A stretch of 64,000 bases of DNA from CATQHQ01 sp965243805 (GTDB lineage: Bacteria; Gemmatimonadota; Gemmatimonadetes; Longimicrobiales; Gaopeijiaceae), in the NCBI GenBank assembly GCA_965243805.1, contig OZ251577.1, forward strand, positions 1,550,001-1,614,000. The letters are read 5' to 3'. Positions 17,901 through 25,554 of the stretch are shown piece after piece (the stretch's first letter is position 1; the number at the start of each line of letters is the position of its first letter). The position numbers and the translations under genes were made by a program. Under the pieces are notes generated by a model. It was not told where the DNA came from. It did not search any database and saw nothing but the letters and a program-made list of their open reading frames with translations.

Positions 17901-17943
17901 ACCGATCCGCAGCTTCTTGCTGTCGCTCAAGGTCGACTTCTAG
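14902..17943 (+). CDS. SusC/RagA-type TonB-dependent receptor, copy 2
   Basis: The 1,013-residue protein has a signal peptide ending near SLDAQ, a carboxypeptidase-regulatory-like domain (TGTVTGTVRNAVNGQAVAGA onward), a plug with TIKLRGNNSVT, PLVYVDGVRIRERG and TLYGTEASGGVIQIFTKRG, and a beta-barrel ending in LLSLKVDF. Long stretches match the receptor at 7678 in order and wording, so the two are paralogs from duplication of a SusC/SusD pair. The start at 14902 is chosen over the longer frame (14854) because GGGAG lies upstream and the signal peptide then begins cleanly. It partners the lipoprotein encoded 16 bases downstream. Confidence 0.93.
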   Translation: MSEPSVRTGRLAVRLLLGNALAAALAVGVPSLDAQTGTVTGTVRNAVNGQAVAGAQVSIAELSIGILSNNVGRYVLVGVPAGTHTLEVRYIGYTTESVEVTVPEGGAATADFELRSDAISLEGVVVTGTAGAARRREIGNSISSISGEVFESQPIARVADALQGRTLGATILNNGGQVGAGTTIKLRGNNSVTFSNSPLVYVDGVRIRERGLVHAVEANQQTNPFDDINPADIERIEVIKGASATTLYGTEASGGVIQIFTKRGAAGAPAWSFTIDQGINNLGHIGPSADVNPTGLGMNNCAFTGDGNFPGGDSQFPLDPSCPSSGSWLKNGYVQNYNLSVRGGAERMNYFVSAKWGNEGGVFDTGTNELGDVRPSQGQESWNLRGNFSFAPAEGVDIRLNNYYTHKEVTWVPDGNNAEGLLLNVFRGGSDYTNDEDGKLLEMDITSVNDNFTSGVNVIWNADHGLSHRFNTGVSFVRNTYFEEKPWGYFYVQQGERETIERTRRTLTFDYNGSWERDVFGVSSTFSWGGQMYNDFLTGTTGNGRDFAGPGDKVLQSGAITTASEANSTITSGGFFFQEMIGIADKLFLTGGVRIDGHSTFGSDFGLQPYPKASVSYVMSDEDFYPSSFGTLKLRGAYGASGKAPGIFSAARTWGSVAGDSGRPGVTPLNLGNPELGPERTLEWEVGFEGSTLNDRITFEYQYYNQSTVDALIRVTQLPSAGFVGTQLENVGELSTTGHEVLVNANVLGMDNFSWDVGASLSTNRSRVLDLGGLETINLGWRNYVNAPVECTTELANGADFDGNGFIGQGCTPGEMVYFPLPAFCHDRVQNPDEVAAPAYEDQCLGSTTPTHTIGFNTAVTLASRVTMDMVWEGMGGHWLSSGTAYQNTRRRVWPLCRSTADAIAAGGRGSLTARERALCDPSVVRYGMWTQPADFFKLRSASINFRIPEEWLPAQLRAATLRLQGRNLLTFTDFEGVDPEAFEDGSAEVLFRQEYYNLPPIRSFLLSLKVDF

Positions 17944-17959
17944 AGGAAAGGGACGAGAC

Positions 17960-19330
17960 ATGAAAAACAGCAACGCGAAAGCGACGAACCTGCGTTCGGT
18001 CCTCGTGGCCTTCATGGCCGCCTTCGCCCTTGTCGGGTGCGACGAGAGCCTCTTCGAGGTGAAGAACCCGGGCAGGATCCTGGACGACGACCTCAACACG
18101 CCCCAAGGCGTCACTTCTCTGGTGACGGGAATGTCGTCGGACTTCTCCGTCTCCTACGACAACCTCACCTTCACGACGGCGATCCTCTCCGACGAGATCG
18201 TGGGCTCCGGGAGCTACTTCTCCACCGGGCGCTACCGTCGGGGTCTCTTCGACTCCGACGACGCCAACGGCTTCTGGGGGGGCGTGCAGCGCGCCCGGTG
18301 GGTGGCCGAGGCCGGCCTGATCCGCATGACGGGGATCGACAGCTACCAGTTCGACGGGAACGAGAACACAGCCCGGGCTTGGCTCTTTGCAGGGCTGGCC
18401 AACCGCTGGTTCGGCGAGAACTTCTGCGGCGTCGTCTTCAGCACGCCGTACACGGAGGAGAACCGAGGCCCCGGCGGCGAGGTGGACACCGGCGACTACA
18501 TGGACCGACGTGAGGCGTTCCAGCGAGCGGTTGCCGCGCTGGGCGAAGCCGTCCGCCATGGGGCGTCGTCGGGCAGGCAGGACATCGTCCACGCCGCGGA
18601 GGGCGCCTTGGCCCAGGCCAACGTGGGACTCGACGACTGGAGCGCAGTGGCGACCCACGCCGCAAGGGTGCCCACCGACTTCGTCTGGAACGCCATCTAT
18701 TCGTCCAACTCGGGCCGGGAAACGAGCCAGGTCTGGAACGAGACCCACGGTCGCCACGAGGTGTCCGCCTTCATGACGGTGGCGGGTACGTACGGCGCTG
18801 GCGACCCCAGGACTCCGTGGACCGACTGCTCCGACTCGGCGTCAGGTTGCCCCAGCGGCAACGGAGCCGACGGCCAGACGATTCACTGGCGCCAGGAGAA
18901 GTACCCGACCAGGGACGACGGCATTCCCTTGGTCAAGGGCACCGACATGCGTCTGCTGGAAGCCGAGAAGGCGCTGCGGGAGAACGACTTGACGGGCGCG
19001 ATGGCCAAGATCAACGAGGTTCGGGCCTTCCACGGCCTCGATCCGGTGGAGTCGGACGGGACGATCGGCACCGGTCCCACGGGCGGCGAGGAGGGCAGCG
19101 CCAACCTGACCTCCATGTCGGGCTGGGACATCCTGGACCGGGAGCGCCACCTGACGCTCTGGTTGGAGGGTCGGCGGCTGTGGGACCTGCACCGCTGGGA
19201 CCACCCGCATCTGGACGGTGGCGGCGTGCTCTACCGGGCGACGGTTGCGCGTCGTGCCTCGTGCATGCCCGTCTCCGACGACGAGTGCCAGGTCAACGAG
19301 AAGGTGGCCGACCGCTGCTACACGATGTAG
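17960..19330 (+). CDS. SusD/RagB-type surface lipoprotein, copy 2
   Basis: The 456-residue product has a lipoprotein signal with lipobox ALVGC, then VKNPGRILDDDLNTPQG, matching its paralog at 10611. SusD-type signatures follow: KGTDMRLLEAEKALREND, KINEVRAFHGLDPV and ERHLTLWLEGRRLWDLHRW. It would be the extracellular lid of the receptor encoded upstream. The ATG follows GAGGAAAGGGACGAG. A hairpin at 19380 follows the gene and may end the transcript. Confidence 0.92.
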   Translation: MKNSNAKATNLRSVLVAFMAAFALVGCDESLFEVKNPGRILDDDLNTPQGVTSLVTGMSSDFSVSYDNLTFTTAILSDEIVGSGSYFSTGRYRRGLFDSDDANGFWGGVQRARWVAEAGLIRMTGIDSYQFDGNENTARAWLFAGLANRWFGENFCGVVFSTPYTEENRGPGGEVDTGDYMDRREAFQRAVAALGEAVRHGASSGRQDIVHAAEGALAQANVGLDDWSAVATHAARVPTDFVWNAIYSSNSGRETSQVWNETHGRHEVSAFMTVAGTYGAGDPRTPWTDCSDSASGCPSGNGADGQTIHWRQEKYPTRDDGIPLVKGTDMRLLEAEKALRENDLTGAMAKINEVRAFHGLDPVESDGTIGTGPTGGEEGSANLTSMSGWDILDRERHLTLWLEGRRLWDLHRWDHPHLDGGGVLYRATVARRASCMPVSDDECQVNEKVADRCYTM

Positions 19331-19379
19331 GTCGGCACCTGACCGCGTGACGCGCCGCCCGCCCGGCGGCTGCGGAGCG

Positions 19380-19414
19380 ACCGCCCTCCGGCCCGTGCGG
19401 GTCGGGGGGCGGTT
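19380..19414 (+). terminator. GC-rich hairpin after the second SusD gene
   Basis: The inverted repeat ACCGCCC...GGGCGGT, extended by CCGGCCCG/CGGGTCGG with one bulge, forms a long stem followed by TTT. It lies between the SusD stop and the next promoter and probably ends the SusC/SusD transcript; the T tract is short. Confidence 0.6.
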
Positions 19415-19418
19415 TCCG

Positions 19419-19424
19419 TATATT
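19419..19424 (+). promoter_or_regulatory. -10 element placed for a leaderless transcript
   Basis: TATATT lies only five bases before the ATG at 19430. With normal spacing the start of transcription would fall at or next to that ATG, so the mRNA would be leaderless. No ribosome binding site is present in the gap, which supports this reading. Confidence 0.5.
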
Positions 19425-19429
19425 GACCC

Positions 19430-20329
19430 ATGACCTCTTGTCGCCGCCCCTTCCGCTTCGCGTTGCACGGGGCCGTCGCTCTGCGTGTGGCCGTTGCGCT
19501 CTCGCTGGGCTCGGTCGTCGTGCCGCTGGACCTGCACGCCGGCGCGCAAGATGCCGCCGAGGTTCAGCCAGCCGCCCTCATCAGCGTCGAAGGCGAAGTT
19601 CTGGACGACGCGACCGGCCTGCCCGTGGCCGACGTGGTGGTGCTGCTGCCAGGGCTGGGCGTGGCGCGGCTCAGCGACGAGTTCGGCTACTTCGCCTTCG
19701 AGTCCGTTCCCCAGGGCGTCTACGAGATCACGGCCTACCACTTGGCGTACACGGCTCTCGAAGCCGAGACGCCCTTTCTGCCCGACGAGGTGCTGGTGCT
19801 GCGACTCTCGCCGAGCCCGATTCCCCTCCCGGGCGTCGATGTGGAGGCCCAGTCCGAGGATCAGCGGACGGCGTGGCGGTCGGGCCGGAGTTCCGACGTG
19901 ATCTCGCGTCAGGACGTGGCGGAGGGCAGCGAGCGGACCAACCAGCTTCTGGAAGTCATGCGGACCAAAGCACCCCCTCGCCTCCAGATCCGGCAGCAGG
20001 GCGGTCACGGCGGGATCACCTTCTGCATGCAGTCGTCCCGACGCTCGCCCTCGGTGCAGGAGCTGCGGGACCTGGGCACTGGCTGCCGTCCCCTCTTGGT
20101 GGCCATGGACGGCGTGGTGGTCTACGCGCCGCCGCTCGCCTCCGAGCTGGCGGCCATCGAGCCCAGCAGCCTCCCCGAAGACGTGGCCCAGATGATCCTC
20201 CGCCAGAACCCCAGCGAGATCGAGAGCATCCGCATCCTGTCGCCCACCGACGCCTTCTTCCGCTACGGCGACGGCGGCCGTCTCGGTGCCGTGGAGATCA
20301 CGACGCGGCACCCTCGTCGCCGACGCTGA
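19430..20329 (+). CDS. secreted protein with carboxypeptidase-regulatory-like and TonB-plug-like regions
   Basis: The 299-residue product has a signal peptide ending near HAGAQ. A carboxypeptidase-regulatory-like domain follows (ISVEGEVLDDATGLPVADVVVLLPGLG ... GVYEITAYHLAYTALE, about 45-125). The C-terminal part (about 140-290) resembles the plug of TonB-dependent receptors (PRLQIRQQGG, PLLVAMDGVVVYAP, IESIRILSPTDAFFRYG, GAVEITTRHP) but no beta-barrel follows. Such barrel-less proteins are known in FCB-type bacteria but their function is unclear. The stop is 20 bases before the next gene. Confidence 0.75.
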   Translation: MTSCRRPFRFALHGAVALRVAVALSLGSVVVPLDLHAGAQDAAEVQPAALISVEGEVLDDATGLPVADVVVLLPGLGVARLSDEFGYFAFESVPQGVYEITAYHLAYTALEAETPFLPDEVLVLRLSPSPIPLPGVDVEAQSEDQRTAWRSGRSSDVISRQDVAEGSERTNQLLEVMRTKAPPRLQIRQQGGHGGITFCMQSSRRSPSVQELRDLGTGCRPLLVAMDGVVVYAPPLASELAAIEPSSLPEDVAQMILRQNPSEIESIRILSPTDAFFRYGDGGRLGAVEITTRHPRRRR

Positions 20330-20349
20330 CCCCGGCGACCGCTCGCCTG

Positions 20350-21924
20350 ATGCAGCGCATTCCCCTCCCGCTGGTGCTACCCGGCGGACTCTCGCTGGTC
20401 TTGGCTGCCTACCTGCTGGACCCGCTGGTGAGGGGCACGCCGGGCCTGCTCTGGTCCTTTGCCGTCGCGTCGGCGGGCGTGCTGGCGTGGACCCTTGCCC
20501 TGTACGTCAAGCACCGGGCGCCCGCCGACGGATCGGAGGGGGCACCGGACCTGGCTCTGGAAGTTGCGGTTCGGAAGCCTCACTGGATTCAGTTGCTGGC
20601 CCAGGGCTCGGTACTGGCTTGGTGGGGATGGCATGTCCGCTCGGTGTACGAGTTCGCGCCGTTCATTCTGGCCCAGCTGGTGCTGGCGGTCGCCGTGGAG
20701 TGCCTCTTCAGCCTGACCCGCCGGGGCCGCTGCACGGTGGGCTTCGGGCCGGTGCCCGTAGTCTTCAGCCTGAACCTCTTCCTCTGGTTCCACCTGCCTT
20801 GGTTCTTCTTCCAGTTCGCCATGGTCGTACTGGTGTACGTCGGCAAGGAGTTTGTGCGGCGACAGGTGGACGGGCGCTCGCGCCACATCTTCAACCCCTC
20901 GGCGTTCGCCCTGGCGGTGGCGTCGCTGGCGCTGATCGCCACAGGCCAGACGGGGATTACCCAGGGGGTGGAGATCGCCCAGAGCCAGTACATTCCGCCC
21001 CACATCTTCCTGGTGATCTTCCTCGCGGCGTTCCCGGGGCAGCTGCTCTTCGGCGTGGCGACGATGACGATGCCCGCCGTGCTCGTGATCTACGGCTTCA
21101 GCGCCGCCTACCACGCCGCCACGGGCATCTTCTTCTTCCACGACGCGTACATCCCCATCGCTGTCTTCCTGGGGCTGCACCTCCTCTTCACCGACCCGGC
21201 CACCTCGCCCCGGTCGGAGCTGGGGCGCGTCGTCTTCGGCGTCCTCTACGGGACCGGCGTGGTGGCCAGCGTGTTCCTGTTGAACGCCATCGGCGCTCCG
21301 CCGTTCTACGACAAGCTGCTGCCCGTGCCGATCCTGAACCTGCTGGCACCTCGCCTGGACCGGTTGGCGCGGGCGTTTGCGGATCGGTTGCGGATCGGCT
21401 GGTCCGCGTCTCTGGGACCCGTGCCGACGCGCCGCCGACTGGCCACGGCGGGGATGTGGGCCGTCGTCTTTGCCGCCATCAGCGGGACCGGCGGCCTGGG
21501 CGACGACCACCCCGGTCAGTACTACCCCTTCTGGCGCGACGCCTGCGAGACGGGAAGCTCCGGCGCTACCCAGGCGCGAGCCTGCGACTACATGGGGTTC
21601 ATGCAGCAGAACTTCTGCGATCGGGGGTCGGGATGGGCGTGCAACGAGTTCGGGGTCTTCCTGGCCGAGGCGGACCGAGACTACCGGGGCGCTGCCCGCG
21701 AGTTCGAGCAGGCGTGCGCCCGCGGCTTCAACCCGGGGTGCGCCAACTTGCAGGCGCTGCTTGGAGGCGGCGCCCGACCTGGGATCTTCGTGCGGGAGCG
21801 ACCTCCTCCCGGCGAGATGCCCTTGGTCCTCCGCGGCAGCAAGGGACCCGTCGCGGAGCGAGAGTTGGACGCGCTGGTCGCGCTGGCTTGTAGTCGCGGC
21901 TGGCGGGAGTGGGAGTGCGGATGA
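20350..21924 (+). CDS. RnfD/NqrB-like membrane domain fused to C-terminal Sel1-type repeats
   Basis: The 524-residue protein has an N-terminal polytopic domain (about 1-370) with motifs typical of NqrB/RnfD subunits: RQVDGRSRHIFNPSAFALA and LLFTDPATSPRSELGRVVFG. In ion-pumping redox complexes that family binds FMN covalently at a Thr in an (S/D)GATPL-type motif; I do not see it here, and no other rnf or nqr gene adjoins. The C-terminal part (about 390-460) has Cys-containing helical repeats (ACDYMGFM, NFCDRG, ACNEFGVFLAEA, AAREFEQACARGFNPGCANL) like Sel1/Hcp repeats. It may be a stand-alone membrane protein rather than a redox pump subunit. ATG 20350 begins the first hydrophobic region. Confidence 0.78.
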   Translation: MQRIPLPLVLPGGLSLVLAAYLLDPLVRGTPGLLWSFAVASAGVLAWTLALYVKHRAPADGSEGAPDLALEVAVRKPHWIQLLAQGSVLAWWGWHVRSVYEFAPFILAQLVLAVAVECLFSLTRRGRCTVGFGPVPVVFSLNLFLWFHLPWFFFQFAMVVLVYVGKEFVRRQVDGRSRHIFNPSAFALAVASLALIATGQTGITQGVEIAQSQYIPPHIFLVIFLAAFPGQLLFGVATMTMPAVLVIYGFSAAYHAATGIFFFHDAYIPIAVFLGLHLLFTDPATSPRSELGRVVFGVLYGTGVVASVFLLNAIGAPPFYDKLLPVPILNLLAPRLDRLARAFADRLRIGWSASLGPVPTRRRLATAGMWAVVFAAISGTGGLGDDHPGQYYPFWRDACETGSSGATQARACDYMGFMQQNFCDRGSGWACNEFGVFLAEADRDYRGAAREFEQACARGFNPGCANLQALLGGGARPGIFVRERPPPGEMPLVLRGSKGPVAERELDALVALACSRGWREWECG

Positions 21925-21997
21925 CCGCAGTTCTCGGGTCAAGCATCCGCTCGGCCGTCGCCTGCCCGGCCTCTGGGAACCCGTGCTTCGTGCGATG

Positions 21998-23671
21998 TCA
22001 GCTCCCGTCCGAAACTGCCCCCTCTTCCTTCGCCTTCCGCACCATCTCGCGCACGTCGGCCAGGAGCTGCTGGGCGTCGTAGACGATTCCGTCCTTGATC
22101 GTGTACTTGATCCCGCCGATGCGCTCCACTTGGCCAGTGTCGTCGTTGAGCTTCACCGCTCCGTTGCCGTACAGCACCTTCAGGTTCTGCAAGGGGTTCT
22201 CGTCCACGACGACCAGATCGGCCTTGAGTCCCGGCCGCAGTATGCCGAAGTCGATGTCGGTGCCTTTGGGGTCGTGAAGCTCCTCGGCGCCGTGCAGGGT
22301 GGCGGCGCGGATCACCTCGATCGGGTGGAACCCGGCCTCCCGCAACAGCTCCAGCTCCCGGATGTAGCCGAATCCGTAGAGGTTGTAGATGAAGCCCGAG
22401 TCGGAGCCGGTGGTTACGCGCCCGCCTGCGTTCTTGTAGTCGTTGAGGAAGTGCATCCACTTCTGGTAGAACTTCTTCCAGTGGTACTCGTCCTCGCTGG
22501 TCCAGTAGAACCAGTACGATCCGTGGGCGCGACGGGAAGGCTGGTAGAACTCCCACTGGCTGGGCAACGTGTACTCGTCGTGGAAGTCGGCTTCCTGGGC
22601 GCGCATCAAGTCGCGGCTGGCCTCATAGATCGTCATCGTCGGATCGATGCCGAAGCCCAGTTCCAGGAACCGGTCGATCAGCTCGTTCCACTGCTCCGAG
22701 CCCGGCTCCGCCGCCTGATACCAGAGCCGGCCCACGTTGCCGAAGCGGTGCTGCTCGTCCTGGTAGTTGTAGTCCAGCGGCCAAGCCTGAACGCTGTAGT
22801 CGGTCAGCATCGACTCGAAGAGGCCGTAGTAGTGGGTCATCATGTCCAAGCCGACTTCCGCCGCGTCCAGCGACGTCATCCGCGCCAGGCCGGTCTGGGC
22901 TAGGTGGGCGACCGTACCCAGGCCGTGCTTGTGGGCCTCGTCGATGACCGCCTCCATGATCTTCGGGTCCATGGCGGTGAGCTTCAGCCCGTCGATCTTG
23001 GCGCCCTCCACCTCCACAGCGGCGGCCCAGCGCACCCACTCGCGGGCCTTCTCGGGCGAGTCCACGGGGCCTTCCTCCCAGCCCTCGCCTGGGCGCGCGT
23101 AGGTGAACATGCGCGGCGCCACGATCTCGTTGCGGGCTGCTGCCGCCTTCTCGCCCAACGCCCACATCACGGGCCCGTGGCCGACGCCCCGGGACGTGGT
23201 GATCCCGTGGCTCATCCACAGCTTGTACGTGTACTCCGGCTGGGGTGCCTTGCCGCCGCCGCCCGTGTGGGCGTGCATGTCCACGAAGCCGGGCATGACA
23301 TACATCCCGCTCATGTCGATCTCCTTCGTGGCGCCGGACGGGCGTCGCGACTCGTCGATCGGGACCCCCGGGTAGCCGACCGTCCGAATCTGTGCGATCC
23401 GGTCCCCCTCGATCACGATGTCCACAGGCCCGATCGGCGGGGCACCAGTGCCGTCGATGACCGTTGCGCCCCGCAAGATCAGCCGCTCGTGGGGACCGTC
23501 GCCTTCGTCGGCTCCGCGAGGCGTGGTGGGTTCCATCTGGGCGGCGGCGGATGCAGACGCGGACGCGGATGCAGAGGCGGCCGCGGCAGGGGCGGCCGCG
23601 GCGAGGGCCAGCGCCGCCAGCGGCGTAAAGGTCAGTGCCACGGGGAGAGGGAGGACGCGGGAGAGCTTCAT
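21998..23671 (-). CDS. exported amidohydrolase (imidazolonepropionase/prolidase-like)
   Basis: The 557-residue protein has a signal peptide and then an Ala/Ser-rich low-complexity stretch (ASASASASASAAA). The metal-dependent amidohydrolase core follows: RGATVIDGTG, MPGFVDMHAHTGGG (first metal ligands), GLKLTAMDP, GTVAHLAQTG and TTGSDSGF with the catalytic Asp near the end of the barrel. The family includes secreted prolidase-like and other cyclic-amide or dipeptide hydrolases; the substrate is not predictable. The ATG at 23671 is preceded on its strand by AAGGAG. It is one of three exported amidohydrolase genes in the window. Confidence 0.88.
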   Translation of the reverse strand: MKLSRVLPLPVALTFTPLAALALAAAAPAAAASASASASASAAAQMEPTTPRGADEGDGPHERLILRGATVIDGTGAPPIGPVDIVIEGDRIAQIRTVGYPGVPIDESRRPSGATKEIDMSGMYVMPGFVDMHAHTGGGGKAPQPEYTYKLWMSHGITTSRGVGHGPVMWALGEKAAAARNEIVAPRMFTYARPGEGWEEGPVDSPEKAREWVRWAAAVEVEGAKIDGLKLTAMDPKIMEAVIDEAHKHGLGTVAHLAQTGLARMTSLDAAEVGLDMMTHYYGLFESMLTDYSVQAWPLDYNYQDEQHRFGNVGRLWYQAAEPGSEQWNELIDRFLELGFGIDPTMTIYEASRDLMRAQEADFHDEYTLPSQWEFYQPSRRAHGSYWFYWTSEDEYHWKKFYQKWMHFLNDYKNAGGRVTTGSDSGFIYNLYGFGYIRELELLREAGFHPIEVIRAATLHGAEELHDPKGTDIDFGILRPGLKADLVVVDENPLQNLKVLYGNGAVKLNDDTGQVERIGGIKYTIKDGIVYDAQQLLADVREMVRKAKEEGAVSDGS

Positions 23672-23807
23672 GCGGACGACTCCTTGGGGATGCTGGGGCG
23701 AGCTTGAGACGGCACCAATGTAAGCCCCGGCCGGGAGTTGAGCACATCTCGGAAGCACGGCTCGATCATCCTTGACGGCCAAGCATCCCGCGGGACAGTG
23801 TTCGGCC

Positions 23808-24641
23808 ATGGGTGAACAACCTCGGCCGATTGTGTCCGCGGTAAGGCTCGGAACGCCTCCAGCCGAATGGGCATCGGCGTTTCCTTTCGACGTTCCGGCG
23901 CTCCAAGGGCTTGTTGAAGTCGCCCTGCCAGGGCCAGTCACGGTTCTGGCCGGCGAGAACGGCTCCGGTAAGTCCACATTGCTGGAAGCGATGGCGTTGG
24001 CGGCGAAGCTGCCCACGGTCGGGAGGGACGAGACGAGCGACGACGGCACCCTCGCCTTGCAACGACGACTGGCGGACACGCTGACCCTGGTCTGGCGCCG
24101 GCGCTCGCACCGCGGGTTCTTCCTTCGGGCCGAGGACTTCTTCGGCTTCACCCGCCGCCTGCGGAGCCTGCGCAAGGAGATGGAAGAGCGGATCAACCAG
24201 GTGGACCGAGAGTACGAGGGCCGCTCCGAGCTGGCCAAGGTGTTGGCCAAGGGACCGGCGACCGGCTCGATCTCGGCGATGCGCGCCCGGTACGGCGACG
24301 ACCTGGACGCCAACTCTCACGGAGAGAGCTTCCTGCGCCTCTTCCGATCGCGCTTCGTGCCCGACGGACTCTACTTTCTGGACGAGCCCGAAGCCGCGCT
24401 CTCGCCACAGAGCCAGCTCGGGTTCGTCGCCATGATGAGCGAGATGGTCGGTCGCGGAGGACAGTTCGTCATCGCAACCCACTCCCCGATGCTCATGGCG
24501 CTGCCCGGCGCGACGATCTATTCGTTCGACTCGGCGCCCCTGACCCGGGTGGAGTACGAAGAGCTGGATGCCGTGCGGCTGATGCGGGACTTTCTGCAGG
24601 CGCCGGAGCGCTACTTGCGGCGCGTCTGGCAGCCTCGTTAG
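23808..24641 (+). CDS. AAA/ABC-type ATPase of the predicted-ATPase (COG3910-like) family
   Basis: The 277-residue protein has Walker A AGENGSGKST near residue 50, a long helical insertion, then Walker B LYFLDEPEAALS near residue 190, and an ATHSPML H-loop motif. This is the compact SMC/ABC-like ATPase architecture of widespread predicted ATPases, with no membrane part. Its role is unknown; relatives are often stand-alone. The ATG at 23808 is preferred to the TTG at 23772. The gene is convergent with the padR gene and the two stops overlap by four bases. Confidence 0.82.
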   Translation: MGEQPRPIVSAVRLGTPPAEWASAFPFDVPALQGLVEVALPGPVTVLAGENGSGKSTLLEAMALAAKLPTVGRDETSDDGTLALQRRLADTLTLVWRRRSHRGFFLRAEDFFGFTRRLRSLRKEMEERINQVDREYEGRSELAKVLAKGPATGSISAMRARYGDDLDANSHGESFLRLFRSRFVPDGLYFLDEPEAALSPQSQLGFVAMMSEMVGRGGQFVIATHSPMLMALPGATIYSFDSAPLTRVEYEELDAVRLMRDFLQAPERYLRRVWQPR

Positions 24642-25303
24642 TCGCCGCCTCGCGACGCCTCCTTCGCCTTGTCGTCGGGCTGTTCCGTGCGGGCGCGGCT
24701 CCGCTTCCGGGCTTCGTCCCAGGCCGTGTCCAGCTCCTCGATCGCTCGGTCCAGGACGTCCTGGGCGTCCGCCCGGAACTGCTCGTCTCCGGCCCAGCGA
24801 AGGCAGCCCTGCAGCGTCGTTTGGCCCACGCGAGCCACGTAGCGGGCCAAGTCGGCGACTGCCCCGGCCACGGACGACTGGGGTCCTCCGCGACAGGCGT
24901 CGGTGCTCTCGTCGGAGTCGAACCCCCGCCCGAAGATGCGCTCCACGGCGTCGCGGTTGCGGTCCAAGTGTTCCCGGCCGGCGTCGGTGATCGTGTACAC
25001 CTTCTTGCCGTCTTGCTCCTGGACGGTGACGCGGCCCTGGTCCTCCAGCAGCTGCAGCGTCGGGTAGACGGAGCCCGGACTGGGCCGGTAGAGCCCGCCG
25101 GAGCGTTCCGCCAGAACGTTCATGATCTCGTAGCCGTGCATGGGCCGCTCCTCGACGAGTGCGAGAACCGCCAGCTTGAGACCGCCGCGACCGAAGCGGC
25201 GACGGCGGCGGCGATGCTGCTCCCTGTGTCGTCGCCGCGAGGCGCCCGGAGGTCCGAAGGGCGCGAAGATCGCGTCCAAGTCCAGGTAGTCGTCGATTCG
25301 CAT
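24638..25303 (-). CDS. PadR-family transcriptional regulator
   Basis: The 221-residue protein has an Arg-rich N-terminus and a PadR winged-helix domain (LKLAVLALVEERPMHGYEIMNVLAERSGGLYRPSPGSVYPTLQLLEDQGRVT, about 42-95; note the HGYE and PSPGSVYPTL signatures). A C-terminal dimerisation helix region follows. PadR proteins are repressors that often bind near their own promoters. Two inverted repeats lie just upstream at 25354-25386, overlapping a plausible promoter, which fits autoregulation. The ligand is not known. Confidence 0.92.
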   Translation of the reverse strand: MRIDDYLDLDAIFAPFGPPGASRRRHREQHRRRRRRFGRGGLKLAVLALVEERPMHGYEIMNVLAERSGGLYRPSPGSVYPTLQLLEDQGRVTVQEQDGKKVYTITDAGREHLDRNRDAVERIFGRGFDSDESTDACRGGPQSSVAGAVADLARYVARVGQTTLQGCLRWAGDEQFRADAQDVLDRAIEELDTAWDEARKRSRARTEQPDDKAKEASRGGD

Positions 25304-25353
25304 GGTATCGAGTTCCTTGTGGCTGTTGGGGGTTGGTGCTGTGTGTCGATCAA

Positions 25354-25390
25354 TACGATACTATCGTAATATGGTTTCGACATATTGTAA
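25354..25390 (-). promoter_or_regulatory. palindromic operator-like sites over the padR promoter
   Basis: A perfect palindrome TACGATA-C-TATCGTA (25354-25368) is followed by AATATG-7 bases-CATATT (25368-25386). On the - strand, TTACAA (25385-25390) and TACGAT (25363-25368) with 16 bases between them could be -35 and -10 elements, so the palindromes would cover the promoter of the padR gene. The +strand gene at 25555 could also be affected. The region is unusually AT-rich for this sequence. Confidence 0.6.
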
Positions 25391-25554
25391 TGAGCTGCTG
25401 GAGCACGATCTGGGGTGGGTGGTCGAGCCCTCCCAGAACTCTGGACAGAGCTATGGTGGCTACGTTGGAAACCGACAAGCTTGGAAGCCGACGGCTTGCT
25501 TGGAGCGAGGCCAGCGGCCCAATCTGACTGACTGACCAAATGCATGGAGTTCAG

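Noticed and set aside
23772..23807. TTG 23772 as start of the AAA ATPase
   Set aside because: The ATG at 23808 is nearer the conserved region and the extra 12 residues have no family-like sequence.
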